Assembly (NCBI RefSeq): GCF_039941195.1
Contig: NZ_JBDVFA010000098.1
Span: 112,812-176,811 of the forward strand
Length of the DNA: 64,000 nucleotides
DNA from: Aurantibacter_A sp039941195
Lineage (GTDB): Bacteria; Bacteroidota; Bacteroidia; Flavobacteriales; Flavobacteriaceae
Direction of reading: 5' to 3'
Shown here: one piece after another, positions 18,300 to 27,962 of the stretch
Numbering within the stretch: position 1 is the first letter of the stretch
Layout: every line of letters begins with the position of its first letter
Program-made: the position numbers and the translations under genes
The notes under the pieces: model-generated
What the model saw: only the letters and a program-made list of their open reading frames with translations
Database searches by the model: none
Told to the model about the DNA's origin: nothing

Positions 18300-19055
18300 T
18301 TGTATTCATTAATAACGAGTGAAGTTTCTACAACAGCTTGGATATTAGCCTTTACTGCCGCTATGGTAGTAGGAATATCTAAATCAGGAATCAAAGGAAT
18401 TGCAATTATTACAGTCACTTTAATGGCTTTAGCCTTTGGTGCAAAGGAGTCAACAGGGATAATAGTGCCACTTTTAATAGTAGGTGATATTTTCGCCGTA
18501 ATTTATTATAATAGACATACACAATGGAAATACATCATACGTTTTCTTCCTTGGATGATGCTTGGTGTTCTAATTGGTGTATTCATTGGTAAAGATTTAG
18601 ACGAAACCACTTTTAAAATTGGCATGGCCATTATTATTTTGGGTAGTGTAATTATGATGTACTGGTGGGATTCAAAAAAATCTAAGAAAGTCCCTACACA
18701 TTGGGCTTTCGCAGGTTTTATGGGAATTATGGCTGGCATAACAACTATGATAGGTAATCTTGCTGGTGCCTTTGCTAATATATTTTTCCTAGCAATGCGT
18801 TTACCTAAAAATGAATTTATAGGAACTGCAGCATGGCTGTTCTTTATTATAAATGTTTTTAAGCTTCCCTTTCATATATGGGCATGGGGCACCATAACCA
18901 AAGAAAGTTTTATTCTCGATTTAAAACTTATCCCGGCCATATTTGTAGGACTATTTGTAGGCATACAATTGGTTAAAATTATCAAAGAAAGTTTCTACAG
19001 AAAAATGATTCTTATTCTTACTGCAATAGGGGCTTTGCTAATATTCTTTAGATAA
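18300..19055 (+). CDS. TauE/SafE-family membrane permease
   Basis: A protein of about 250 residues with seven to eight hydrophobic segments. The TM1 motif MVVGISKSGIKGIAII and the mid-protein AGITTMIGNLAGAFANIFFL are characteristic of the sulfite/organosulfonate exporter family. No ATG precedes the first helix. Possible starts are TTG at 18279, TTG at 18300 (chosen, because a -7 box overlaps the former) or, less likely, ATG at 18363. It is divergent from the SSS transporter gene. Substrates in this family are known only for a few members, so none is assigned. Confidence 0.8.
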   Translation: MYSLITSEVSTTAWILAFTAAMVVGISKSGIKGIAIITVTLMALAFGAKESTGIIVPLLIVGDIFAVIYYNRHTQWKYIIRFLPWMMLGVLIGVFIGKDLDETTFKIGMAIIILGSVIMMYWWDSKKSKKVPTHWAFAGFMGIMAGITTMIGNLAGAFANIFFLAMRLPKNEFIGTAAWLFFIINVFKLPFHIWAWGTITKESFILDLKLIPAIFVGLFVGIQLVKIIKESFYRKMILILTAIGALLIFFR

Positions 19056-19112
19056 TACACATCCAAAAAATATGATTAGTTTTAAGCTAATGCAACAAGA
19101 ACATTAGCAATC

Positions 19113-20495
19113 ATGAAAAACAATATCATTTACTCCATATCATTTTTTGCAATCATAATAGCATTAAATTCCTGTAATCAGAAAGAACATAGTAAAACGA
19201 TAACAACAGATCCTATTCTATCTGAAGTAGAAATTGAATTAGAAAATCTAACTAATGTTTGGTATCCAAAATCTATTGATACAGTGAATGGTGGTTTTTG
19301 GTCCGATTTTAATTATAAATGGGATAAAGAAGGAGCTCAAAATAAAATGATAGTTAGTCAAGCACGCCATATTTGGACTACATCGGTTTTGGCTGAACAT
19401 TATAAGGATAAAAAATATGAAAAGATTGCGAAACATGGATATCATTTCTTACGAGACAAAATGTGGGATTCTATTAATGGCGGTTTTCATACTTTAGTAG
19501 GTTTTGTAGGTGATGGACTAAAAGTGATTTCAAAAAATAAAAGCACTTACGGCAACGCTTTCGCCATATATGGTCTCGCCACTTACTACAAGGTTTCAGA
19601 CGACACAGCTGCATTAGATTTAGCGAAAAAAACATTTTCGTGGATAGAAGAACATGCACATGATTCTATTTACAAAGGATATTTTGATGTTTTACAACAA
19701 GATGGTTCATGGATGCTGGACATTACTGAAGATAAAGGTTATGATAATTTTAAACGAAAAGACTGGAAAGATCAAAATTCATCAATTCATCTTTTGGAAT
19801 GCCTATCAGCTCTTTATGAAGTGTGGCCCAATGATTTAGTACGAGAGCGATTAGAAGAACTGTTAATATTAATTCGTGATACTATAACAACCGAAAAAGG
19901 TTATTTAACCTTACACCTTCATCGCGATTGGTCTCCGGTCACCTTTAAAGATTCTTCCGCTATATATCAAAAACAAAATTTTGGCCTAGACCATGTCTCC
20001 TTTGGTCATGATGTTGAAACAGCGTTTCTAATGCTTGAAGCCTCTCATATTCTAGGTAGAAAAAAGGACACCCTAACCGAGTTGAAAGCGAAACAAATGG
20101 TGGATCATGGTATCGCGAAAGGTTGGGATAATAAAGAAGGAGGCTTTTATGACGGAGGCTTTTATTACACTCAAGACACCTGCACAGTGGTGAAAGAAGC
20201 TAAAGTTTGGTGGACTGAAGCTGAAGGACTTAATTCACTTTTACTGATGTCGAAGTTATACCCAAATAATCCAGAGTATTATAACTTGTTTCAAAAACAA
20301 TGGCAGTATATCAAAAAAAATATGATTGACCACAAATACCACGGATGGTATGCCGAAGGAATGGATACTGATTCGCAAGCAGATAAAAAAGTAAAAGCGC
20401 AAATTTGGAAAGTTAATTACCACAATATTAGGTCCTTAATTAATGTTACCCAGATGCTAAAAGGAGAATTCATTCTTACTAAAGAACTACATTAG
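19113..20495 (+). CDS. Secreted lipoprotein of the N-acylglucosamine 2-epimerase (AGE) family
   Basis: A 460-residue protein. A signal sequence ends in the lipobox-like ALNSC (Cys21), so it is predicted to be lipid-anchored and extracytoplasmic. The remainder is an (alpha/alpha)6 barrel of the AGE/cellobiose 2-epimerase type: ARHIWTTSVLAEHY, NSSIHLLECLSALYEVW, FGHDVETAFLMLEA and KVNYHNIRSL. The last two hold the two histidines that act as acid/base in this family. Known AGE-family epimerases are cytosolic and often part of sialic acid or mannan breakdown. Export of this one is unusual. Confidence 0.83.
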   Translation: MKNNIIYSISFFAIIIALNSCNQKEHSKTITTDPILSEVEIELENLTNVWYPKSIDTVNGGFWSDFNYKWDKEGAQNKMIVSQARHIWTTSVLAEHYKDKKYEKIAKHGYHFLRDKMWDSINGGFHTLVGFVGDGLKVISKNKSTYGNAFAIYGLATYYKVSDDTAALDLAKKTFSWIEEHAHDSIYKGYFDVLQQDGSWMLDITEDKGYDNFKRKDWKDQNSSIHLLECLSALYEVWPNDLVRERLEELLILIRDTITTEKGYLTLHLHRDWSPVTFKDSSAIYQKQNFGLDHVSFGHDVETAFLMLEASHILGRKKDTLTELKAKQMVDHGIAKGWDNKEGGFYDGGFYYTQDTCTVVKEAKVWWTEAEGLNSLLLMSKLYPNNPEYYNLFQKQWQYIKKNMIDHKYHGWYAEGMDTDSQADKKVKAQIWKVNYHNIRSLINVTQMLKGEFILTKELH

Positions 20496-20652
20496 AAGAA
20501 GTTTTTATAAATGCTTAACATTTATGATTCTCTAAAACAAGAGCAATTCCCTTATATTTATGGAACCTTAGAACATCTGTAAAATTTTATACCCCGTATA
20601 TAATCACAGGTTGTTTACAATACTAAACCCAAGTTTGAAGCGTTCGCTATTT

Positions 20653-23229
20653 ATGAGATTTCTGTTAGGAATAGTTGTGGTTTTTTGTCTGGTAACTTCT
20701 TGCCAGTCAGTTAATTTATTTAAGAAAGAAGCTAAAAAAGAAACCAACAAAACAAAAGTAGTATCAAATGCCAAGGCATATGACCTACTTATATCAAATG
20801 ATGCCGTTTCTACAAAGGGGCTTTTTGATGTTCATATAGTAAAACAGAAATACTATTTTGAAATTCCAGAAGATTTATTAAATCGTGAAATTTTAGTAGT
20901 TACTCGTTTTATTAAAACTCCATCTGGCGCGGCTAGTTATGGAGGGGAAAAAATAGGTGAAAATACTATTGTATTTGAAAAGGGACCTAATAACAATATC
21001 TTTTTGCGTATAGCTACTTTAGTTAGTTCTGCCAATGAAGACGATGCTATTTCGAAAGCAGTAAACAATTCTAACATTACTCCAATATTAGAATCATTTG
21101 ATATTAAAGCGGATAATGAAAAGAAAAAATCTTTTGTAATTGATGTTACAAAATTCATCAACAGTGAAAATCCATTACTAGCTTTAAGCAGTTCCCAAAA
21201 AGATGTTTATAAATTATCTTCTTTAGAAAGTGATAAGTCTTATATAAAAGAGATTAGCACATTTCCAATGAATACAGAAATACGTGCTGTTAAAACGTAT
21301 AAAGCAAAGTCTGTAATTAAAAAAAGGAAAAAAGAATTACCTGCTGCCATATTAGCCGGCGTTGTTACACTTGAAATAAACAACTCATTTATTCTACTAC
21401 CAAAAGAACCTATGCGTAAACGTTATTATGATACTAGGGTTGGCTATTTTGCCAGTTCTTATTTAGAGTATGGTGATGACCAGCAGAAGGTTGATCGAAA
21501 TACCTATATTCATCGATGGCGATTAGAACCTAAAGAGGAAGACATTGAAAAATGGAAAAATGGTGAATTAGTAGAACCAAAAAAACAAATCGTCTATTAT
21601 ATTGATCCAGCTACTCCAAAAAAATGGAGGCCTTACCTAATAAAAGGAATAAATGACTGGCAAGTAGCTTTTGAACAAGCTGGTTTTAAAAATGCAATTG
21701 TAGGTAAAGAATGGCCAGAGAACGACCCTAACATGAGTTTAGAAGATGCTCGATTTTCGGTTTTACGTTACTTCGCATCGCCTTCAAAAAATGCCTACGG
21801 CCCAAATATTGTTGACCCGAGAAGCGGTGAAATTTTAGAAAGTCATATAGGTTGGTATCACAATTTAATGAGTCTTTTACACAGTTGGTATATGATACAA
21901 GCCGGCGCAGTAGATGAGCGAGCTCAACACATGGAGTTTGACACAGAATTAATGGGTGATCTTATTCGTTTTGTTTGCGCACATGAAGTAGGGCACACAT
22001 TGGGCTTAAGACATAACATGGGTGCCAGTTTTGCCACTCCTGTTGAAAATTTACGTGATGCTGAATGGTTAGAAAAAAATGGCCATACTAGTTCAATTAT
22101 GGATTATGCTCGTTTTAATTATGTAGCTCAGCCCGAAGATAATATTCCTGTAAAAAATTTAATGCCAAGAATAGGCGATTATGACAAATGGGCCATACAG
22201 TGGGGATATTCTAAGCTTCCTGATGATCTAGACCTTTCAGACGAGAAAGAACTGATGAGCCAAATGGTCACCGACAGTATTGCTGCAAATAAAAGACTAT
22301 GGTTTGGAGGTGAAGGCAGAGATTTTGATCCACGTTCACAAACCGAAGATTTGGGTGATGATGCAATGATTGCTAGTAATTACGGTATTTTAAATCTACA
22401 GCGAATTGCACCATGTGTTCGCGAATGGGTAAAAGATCGCAATAGTGATGATTATTCTAACCTAGATGAAATTTACAAAGCATTAGTGAACCAATACAGC
22501 GATTATATTTTTCATGTTACTAAAAACATTGGTGGTATTTATGTAACACCAAAGACGATGAGTGAAGAAGGTGAAATTTATCAATTGGTACCAAAACAAA
22601 CTCAACAACAGGCCTTAGCATTTTTAAACAACCATATTTTTAAAGAACCTAAATGGTTGTTAAGAAATGATATTTTAAATGCTATACAGTCACCACAATC
22701 AAAAGAGTCGGTTACGCAAACTATGGAAAGTGTAATGATGAATTTGTTAGGCGGAAGTCGCTTAAGTAGAATGACATTTATTGCCGAACGATATGAGAAT
22801 GAAAATCCATATCGCCCAGAAGAATATATTGATGATTTAACACAACTCGTTTGGGGCGAAATGAATGTTTTTTACCAAACCAATGCCTATAAAAGGAAGT
22901 TACAAAAAGCTTATGTTGCGAATATGATTAACCTATACAAACCCGAAGAGGCAGATGGTATGGTTGAAGGTATTCTAGCTAAATTATCTGAGGGGTATAC
23001 CTCTAATACAGATGTTCGTTCATTAGCTTTAAATAATCTATTATCACTTCAAAATAATATTAAAAGAACGCTTCCTGTAATGACAGACCGTTTAACCATT
23101 GCACATTTACAATATTTAAAACGAGAAATTGAAGATGTTGTAGGTGATACTGACGATGCTAGACCTTTATTTATTCCTGTTATTAGAGACAATACGATTC
23201 AAAGTGACGCCGACGAAAACAACAAATAA
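20653..23229 (+). CDS. Large zinc metalloprotease lipoprotein (DUF5117/DUF4953 type)
   Basis: An 858-residue protein with a signal peptide ending at a lipobox-like LVTSC. The zinc site is AHEVGHTLGLRHNMGAS (His444-Glu445 to His454), the extended HExxHxxGxxH metzincin motif, followed by a likely Met-turn in SSIMDYARFNYV. Flanking regions match the DUF5117 and DUF4953 domains usual in Bacteroidetes metalloproteases. I start at the ATG at 20653; a TTG at 20611 in frame would add 14 residues before a good signal sequence. It probably acts on proteins or peptides at the cell surface. It is monocistronic and convergent with the cytochrome gene. Confidence 0.9.
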   Translation: MRFLLGIVVVFCLVTSCQSVNLFKKEAKKETNKTKVVSNAKAYDLLISNDAVSTKGLFDVHIVKQKYYFEIPEDLLNREILVVTRFIKTPSGAASYGGEKIGENTIVFEKGPNNNIFLRIATLVSSANEDDAISKAVNNSNITPILESFDIKADNEKKKSFVIDVTKFINSENPLLALSSSQKDVYKLSSLESDKSYIKEISTFPMNTEIRAVKTYKAKSVIKKRKKELPAAILAGVVTLEINNSFILLPKEPMRKRYYDTRVGYFASSYLEYGDDQQKVDRNTYIHRWRLEPKEEDIEKWKNGELVEPKKQIVYYIDPATPKKWRPYLIKGINDWQVAFEQAGFKNAIVGKEWPENDPNMSLEDARFSVLRYFASPSKNAYGPNIVDPRSGEILESHIGWYHNLMSLLHSWYMIQAGAVDERAQHMEFDTELMGDLIRFVCAHEVGHTLGLRHNMGASFATPVENLRDAEWLEKNGHTSSIMDYARFNYVAQPEDNIPVKNLMPRIGDYDKWAIQWGYSKLPDDLDLSDEKELMSQMVTDSIAANKRLWFGGEGRDFDPRSQTEDLGDDAMIASNYGILNLQRIAPCVREWVKDRNSDDYSNLDEIYKALVNQYSDYIFHVTKNIGGIYVTPKTMSEEGEIYQLVPKQTQQQALAFLNNHIFKEPKWLLRNDILNAIQSPQSKESVTQTMESVMMNLLGGSRLSRMTFIAERYENENPYRPEEYIDDLTQLVWGEMNVFYQTNAYKRKLQKAYVANMINLYKPEEADGMVEGILAKLSEGYTSNTDVRSLALNNLLSLQNNIKRTLPVMTDRLTIAHLQYLKREIEDVVGDTDDARPLFIPVIRDNTIQSDADENNK

Positions 23230-23253
23230 TTAGTTTATATAATTTATTTTGTT

Positions 23254-24480
23254 CTACTGTTTTTTCACATTAGGATATATATCAATTAAATGAGTTCGGA
23301 TATAAAAAGATGTTTCTTCACTATCCTTTTCCGATAATTGAACGGTCATAGAGTTTGATGCGTTTAAAGGCATATGACAAGCAATACAATTATTATTCAT
23401 TTTGCCAATTTCCGCGTCTGAAGCATTACAATCAAGCTTTTCATTAATATGACAAGCAATGCATTTTAAATTAAAAATTTCAGATTTTCCTCGTTCATTA
23501 CTATGTGAATTATGACAAGTATTACAGTCCAAATGTTCACTTTTTTTAAAACATTCACTTTCTATCAATAAGCCATATTGATTACCATGTACATCCAAAA
23601 TTTCATCTTTAGATAATGGGCGCGCATTTCGGGAATAATCGGATAATTTTTCACCAGTAACAAACGAGAACGAATCACCTTTAAGTATTAATTCTCGCTT
23701 ACCTGAATGACATTGAGCACAAACATCTAATCGCTGTTGTCTTGAAAGTGATTGAATATCAATCATAAATTGAGCTTCTTTAACATCGGGATTTTCATTA
23801 TGAAATGCTACATGTTTTGCAGCCGTATTATGACACCGTTCGCAATCAATTCCATAAATTATTTGATCTCTATTAAATAGATTCCCAGAAGTATTTTCAT
23901 CAAGACCTTTGGCAAATGTAGTATGGCATTTTAAGCAAGCATCACGCAGAGGTCTAGGGTCATCGTAATAATTTGGATATCCTGGGCTAAGCACCCAACT
24001 ATTTGAAGGCGTGTAATATGATGTCTGTAACTGAAAAAGTGCACTTTCTTTCCATGTTCCATATGATTGTCCTCGTACTCCAGAACCTATTACAACATCA
24101 AGTTTTTCGGGTGCAATCTCTGTAGATCTATTTTTTATCCTAGTGTTTTGATAAAACAAGTTATTCTTCGCTTCCATTGTAAACAACACTTGATCCAAAT
24201 CTAAAACATTTGAATGTTCTAGAAAGCTACCCTTTATATTATTAGAGTTTGCAATTCCAGAAGTGTTAAAATGAGCAGTCTCAACATGCGTTGTATAAAT
24301 ATCTAAATGACATTGAACACAAGTGTCAGAACCTACAAAATGTTCACCGTTTGTATGCGTTGCAAGAATTATTGGAGAATAAAATTCCGACTTTTTATTC
24401 TTACAATAATAAATTACTGATGCTACCGTAATAGCAACAATTATAAAACCGAGTTTCTTGAAAAAATTTTTAAGCAACAT
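23254..24480 (-). CDS. Seven-heme c-type cytochrome, membrane- or lipid-anchored
   Basis: A 408-residue protein with one N-terminal hydrophobic segment and seven CxxCH heme-binding motifs in order: CVQCH, CLKCH, CERCH, CAQCH, CNTCH, CIACH, CIACH. The first lies in a cytochrome c-554-like context (GSDTCVQCH...THFN-like region). Extra His residues could serve as distal ligands. It is anchored in the inner membrane or, via Cys26, as a lipoprotein (poor lipobox). Its role is periplasmic electron transfer. The neighbours (Kelch lipoprotein, PQQ-type dehydrogenase) suggest it accepts electrons from periplasmic oxidation, but no terminal reductase domain is visible. Confidence 0.88.
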   Translation of the reverse strand: MLLKNFFKKLGFIIVAITVASVIYYCKNKKSEFYSPIILATHTNGEHFVGSDTCVQCHLDIYTTHVETAHFNTSGIANSNNIKGSFLEHSNVLDLDQVLFTMEAKNNLFYQNTRIKNRSTEIAPEKLDVVIGSGVRGQSYGTWKESALFQLQTSYYTPSNSWVLSPGYPNYYDDPRPLRDACLKCHTTFAKGLDENTSGNLFNRDQIIYGIDCERCHNTAAKHVAFHNENPDVKEAQFMIDIQSLSRQQRLDVCAQCHSGKRELILKGDSFSFVTGEKLSDYSRNARPLSKDEILDVHGNQYGLLIESECFKKSEHLDCNTCHNSHSNERGKSEIFNLKCIACHINEKLDCNASDAEIGKMNNNCIACHMPLNASNSMTVQLSEKDSEETSFYIRTHLIDIYPNVKKQ

Positions 24481-24575
24481 TAATTAGTGCATCTGTCCAT
24501 GTAGATTTAACAAGTTAATGCAAATTTTGAAATTTAAAAGAGTGACAAATTTTATTCGACCTAAAGACTAACAAT

Positions 24576-25592
24576 CTAATAATCTTCTTTGTAAGTTTCC
24601 ATAGTAAAAAGTTCTGGTTCACCACCTCTATTTCCGCAACCAGAAGCAATATACAAAGCACCATTATATTCTAATAAACCTGTCCCATGTCTACCTTCAT
24701 TTAAAAAAGCTGAGTTTTCCCATTTCGATGTTTTTAAGTCTAAAGCTTCAACTTCGGAATGTGCTTTTTCTTGAGCACTAGATTCACCTCCAGCAATTAA
24801 AACTTTATCATTGTAAACTATTGCAGCTGTTCCTGCTCTTTCCGTTGGAATATTATTGGTTAATGTGGTCCAAGTATCCGATTTTATATCATAAACATCT
24901 ACTTCTCCAATTGTCCCCGCAAAACCATCTTCTGGAAATTTGCCTGTATTTCTTCCTGCAGCTAAATATATCTTATCATCAACTTGTACTGCCTGAAAAT
25001 GATCCCGAGCTCTAGGAGCATCAGATAGCATTTTCCATTCTCCTGATTTTGGATTGTAACTGTCCATCCAATTCTTATGGTCTCCTATATGACCATTCTT
25101 TATTCCACAGGATATATAAATCTTTCCATTATATAATACATTCCCCGTAGAGCCTCTTCTTCTATTCTCGGGAATAGTATCACCCTTAGTCCATGAATCG
25201 GATTCTGGGTCATAGCTATAAATAAATTCTGTTGGCTTTTCATTCGGATAACCACCAGTTAAAGCTGAAATAATATAAATTCTATCCTCAAAGACTACAG
25301 GTTGAAAATGATGCAGTTCCAAAGGCGGTTTTGAACCTTGAGACCAGAGCATAGTATCTGGATTAAAAATACTTACCGGTCGAATACCTCTTCCTCCAAG
25401 TAAATAAAACTTATCCTTCACTCTTACAAAAGCAGCTTCGTGGCGTTCAACGGGCTTAGATTCCATTTTTAGTGTAACCAGGTTCCATTCATTGTTTGGA
25501 GTTTCTACTTCACTTACCGCTTTATTTAACTTTTTGGTTTCGTTGCAAGCTATCATAGCAAAAAAGCATACAAATAAAATACAGTTTTTCAT
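24576..25592 (-). CDS. Kelch-repeat lipoprotein
   Basis: A 338-residue lipoprotein (lipobox MIAC, Cys16) consisting of about six Kelch blades with the usual GG doublets and Tyr/Trp spacing, for example FYLLGGRGIRPVSIF, KIYISCGIKNG, KVLIAGGESSA and LYIASGCGNRGG. Kelch propellers of this size include NanM-type mutarotases and carbohydrate-binding proteins. Catalytic residues cannot be asserted. It is transcribed toward the multiheme cytochrome gene with 95 bases between. Confidence 0.8.
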   Translation of the reverse strand: MKNCILFVCFFAMIACNETKKLNKAVSEVETPNNEWNLVTLKMESKPVERHEAAFVRVKDKFYLLGGRGIRPVSIFNPDTMLWSQGSKPPLELHHFQPVVFEDRIYIISALTGGYPNEKPTEFIYSYDPESDSWTKGDTIPENRRRGSTGNVLYNGKIYISCGIKNGHIGDHKNWMDSYNPKSGEWKMLSDAPRARDHFQAVQVDDKIYLAAGRNTGKFPEDGFAGTIGEVDVYDIKSDTWTTLTNNIPTERAGTAAIVYNDKVLIAGGESSAQEKAHSEVEALDLKTSKWENSAFLNEGRHGTGLLEYNGALYIASGCGNRGGEPELFTMETYKEDY

Positions 25593-25722
25593 TGTTAAAC
25601 AATTATAATGTTATGATTCTTAAACATTCGAAGTTAACAATAAAAATCGCTTAGTCTTTTATCTTAAAATGACTCTGAAAATAGTAACTTTATCAATCAT
25701 TACAACCAACTAAGAATACATA

Positions 25723-26991
25723 ATGAAAACAACCAAAATCATCAAAAAATTACCACATTACACATCAATTCTTTTCATTGCTGCCATTTTAATTCAATGT
25801 AAAAGCGAAACTAAAGAAGTGGCAAAAAAACCTATTAATGACACTTTTTTAAAAACTCCTGAAGGCTTTTCAGTTGAAGAAATTGGAAAGGAATTAGGAA
25901 ATGTTCGCCATTTAACTGTTGCTAAAAATGGAGACATTTACGCCAATAGATCAGTGCTAAAAGACGGAAATAGCATTCTCCTTTTAAAGGACAATAATCA
26001 AGATGGTATTATCGATGAGCAAAAAACATTTTCTGAACTACCAGGAACCGGAATACTAGCTAAAGATGAATATTTATATACTTCATCTAATTCTGGAGTA
26101 TACCGCTATAAATTTAACGCAAACAATGAAATTATTGATACCGATAATCCTGAAAAGATAATTGATGGATTAATAGATATGGGTCGTGATAATGCAAAAC
26201 CTTTTGCAATTGACAATAACGACAACCTTTATATAACAATAGGTTCTTGGAACGATGCCTGTAGAGATCAGGAAGGCGAAAAAGGCATGATACCTTGTAC
26301 GGTTTTAGATTCTGCCGGTGGTATTTGGAAATTTAGTGCAAGCAAACCAAACCAAACCTACGCTGATGGCTCTAGATATGCTACAGGTCTTAAAAATGCA
26401 GTTGGTATAGCCTGGAATTTTAAAACCAATACTTTATTCGCTACAGATCATGGTAGAGGTGGCTTAAGCAATTATTATCCCGATATATTTTCAGCAAAAC
26501 AAAATGATGAATTACCAAGTGAAACACTTTACGAGCTCAAAGAAAATGATGATGCAGGCTGGCCTTCTACCTATTATGACCATCAAAAAAATAAAAGAGT
26601 ACTAGCTCCAGAATATGGTGGTGATGGTGAAAAAACAAGTGAAGAAAAGTTTATAGAACCACTCGTTGGTTTTCCGGCACATTTAGGACCTAACGATGTA
26701 CTATTTTACACAGGAGATATGTTTCCAGAAAAATATAAAAACGGGGTGTTTATTGCATTTCACAATCAATCTAAAGAAATAGAAAAAGGTTTTTTTGTAG
26801 CATTTGTACCATTTAAGAATGGAAAACCTTCTGGCGAATGGGAAATTTTCTTAGACAATTTTGCTGGTATCGATCCAACAAAACCAGACGACACGTTAAA
26901 ACATAGGCCTTGTGGTTTAGCCCAAGGGCCAGATGGTGCTCTTTATGTTGCAGATGATTTTGGCGGTAGTATTTTTAAAATTACATATTAA
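25723..26991 (+). CDS. PQQ-dependent sugar/aldose dehydrogenase-type propeller lipoprotein
   Basis: A 422-residue protein with a signal sequence ending in ILIQC (lipobox). The mature part is a six-bladed propeller resembling soluble PQQ glucose/sorbosone dehydrogenases: GFSVEEIGKELGNVRHLTVA, GLKNAVGIAWN, TDHGRGGLSNYYPD and the C-terminal GLAQGPDGALYVADDFGGSI. The active-site region His in ATDHGRGG fits the family. The protein would oxidise a sugar in the periplasm using PQQ. PQQ synthesis genes are not in this window. It is followed by a bidirectional-looking terminator. Confidence 0.8.
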   Translation: MKTTKIIKKLPHYTSILFIAAILIQCKSETKEVAKKPINDTFLKTPEGFSVEEIGKELGNVRHLTVAKNGDIYANRSVLKDGNSILLLKDNNQDGIIDEQKTFSELPGTGILAKDEYLYTSSNSGVYRYKFNANNEIIDTDNPEKIIDGLIDMGRDNAKPFAIDNNDNLYITIGSWNDACRDQEGEKGMIPCTVLDSAGGIWKFSASKPNQTYADGSRYATGLKNAVGIAWNFKTNTLFATDHGRGGLSNYYPDIFSAKQNDELPSETLYELKENDDAGWPSTYYDHQKNKRVLAPEYGGDGEKTSEEKFIEPLVGFPAHLGPNDVLFYTGDMFPEKYKNGVFIAFHNQSKEIEKGFFVAFVPFKNGKPSGEWEIFLDNFAGIDPTKPDDTLKHRPCGLAQGPDGALYVADDFGGSIFKITY

Positions 26992-27012
26992 AAATATCAT
27001 TTTCAATTTCAC

Positions 27013-27060
27013 ATGATTTCTACTATTTTTTGAATTGAAAAATAGTAGAAATCATTTTTT
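27013..27060 (+). terminator. Rho-independent terminator between convergent genes
   Basis: A perfect 18-base-pair stem (27013-27030 with 27038-27055) and 7-base loop is followed by T6-8 on the plus strand. It ends the PQQ-type dehydrogenase transcript and separates it from the GDPD gene that converges from the right. Confidence 0.9.
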
Positions 27061-27921
27061 TTAATGATGCAATTTTTTAGATCGTAACAATTGCAATAAC
27101 AATTCGGGTTCATCAGTTTGAATCATATTTGCTCCGTATTTTAAAACTTCATCAAGTACTTTTTCTCCCTTTCCATAACGAATTTGTGCATCTAATTCGC
27201 CCAAAGTATTTATCCAAATTCTTGAGTTGTTCTTTTTCAACAACACACCAACTTCTTTAGAATTAAACTTAGAATCAATATGTACTACTGGTGGTGCAAA
27301 TCTCGTAATAGCAGAATCCACCATTTTATATGAATATGCTCTTGGCATTAATTGTGCCGATTTATCAAGCTCCAATATTCGATCTAACTGTTCATAATCA
27401 TTATCAAAATAAAAAGCTTCTTTAGTTGTTCCCGTTTTTCTTAAAGCGGCTAAAATTCCTTCAACATTGTCTGTTTTCATATCAATGTCAATCATAATTT
27501 TTCCCTTTGTAACTTTTAAAAACTCTTCAAATGTTGGCACGGTCTCTTCGCTGATTCTTCCGTAAGGTGCTTTAAGTTTAAACTTTCTAATTTCTGCAAA
27601 AGTCAACTCTTCAACCTTACCTTTTCCAGTAGTTGTTCTATCAATACTAGAATCGTGCATTAAAATTAAATATCCATCTTTTGTTGTTTTTACATCCGCT
27701 TCAATAATATCAACTCCTAATTTAATCGCTTGCTTTGTTGAGGCTATTGAATTCTCAAAATTGCCCATATAAGCACCTCTATGCGCAGCTACAAGAACTG
27801 TTTTAGCATTTGAATTATGAAATACCCTTAAAGTTTCATTAAGATTTGTAGCATTTTTGGTACTCGCACAGGATATAAAAAAGACTGCTATAAAAAGAAC
27901 TAAATAGTTTAGTTTTCTCAT
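27061..27921 (-). CDS. Glycerophosphodiester phosphodiesterase lipoprotein
   Basis: A 286-residue protein with a lipobox-like FISC motif (Cys18). The GDPD core is complete: AAHRGAYMGNFENSIAS with the catalytic His-Arg, IIEADVKTTKDGYLILMHD with metal-binding Glu-Asp and the second His, and DRTTTGKGKVEELTF. The final MIQTDEPELLL is the usual end of the barrel. It releases glycerol-3-phosphate from glycerophosphodiesters outside the inner membrane. It is 41 bases downstream of the propeller/helical-domain gene and probably co-transcribed with it. Confidence 0.9.
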   Translation of the reverse strand: MRKLNYLVLFIAVFFISCASTKNATNLNETLRVFHNSNAKTVLVAAHRGAYMGNFENSIASTKQAIKLGVDIIEADVKTTKDGYLILMHDSSIDRTTTGKGKVEELTFAEIRKFKLKAPYGRISEETVPTFEEFLKVTKGKIMIDIDMKTDNVEGILAALRKTGTTKEAFYFDNDYEQLDRILELDKSAQLMPRAYSYKMVDSAITRFAPPVVHIDSKFNSKEVGVLLKKNNSRIWINTLGELDAQIRYGKGEKVLDEVLKYGANMIQTDEPELLLQLLRSKKLHH

Positions 27922-27962
27922 TCTATTATTTTGTTAGCGATGGAGGGAAAAATTAAATAATA

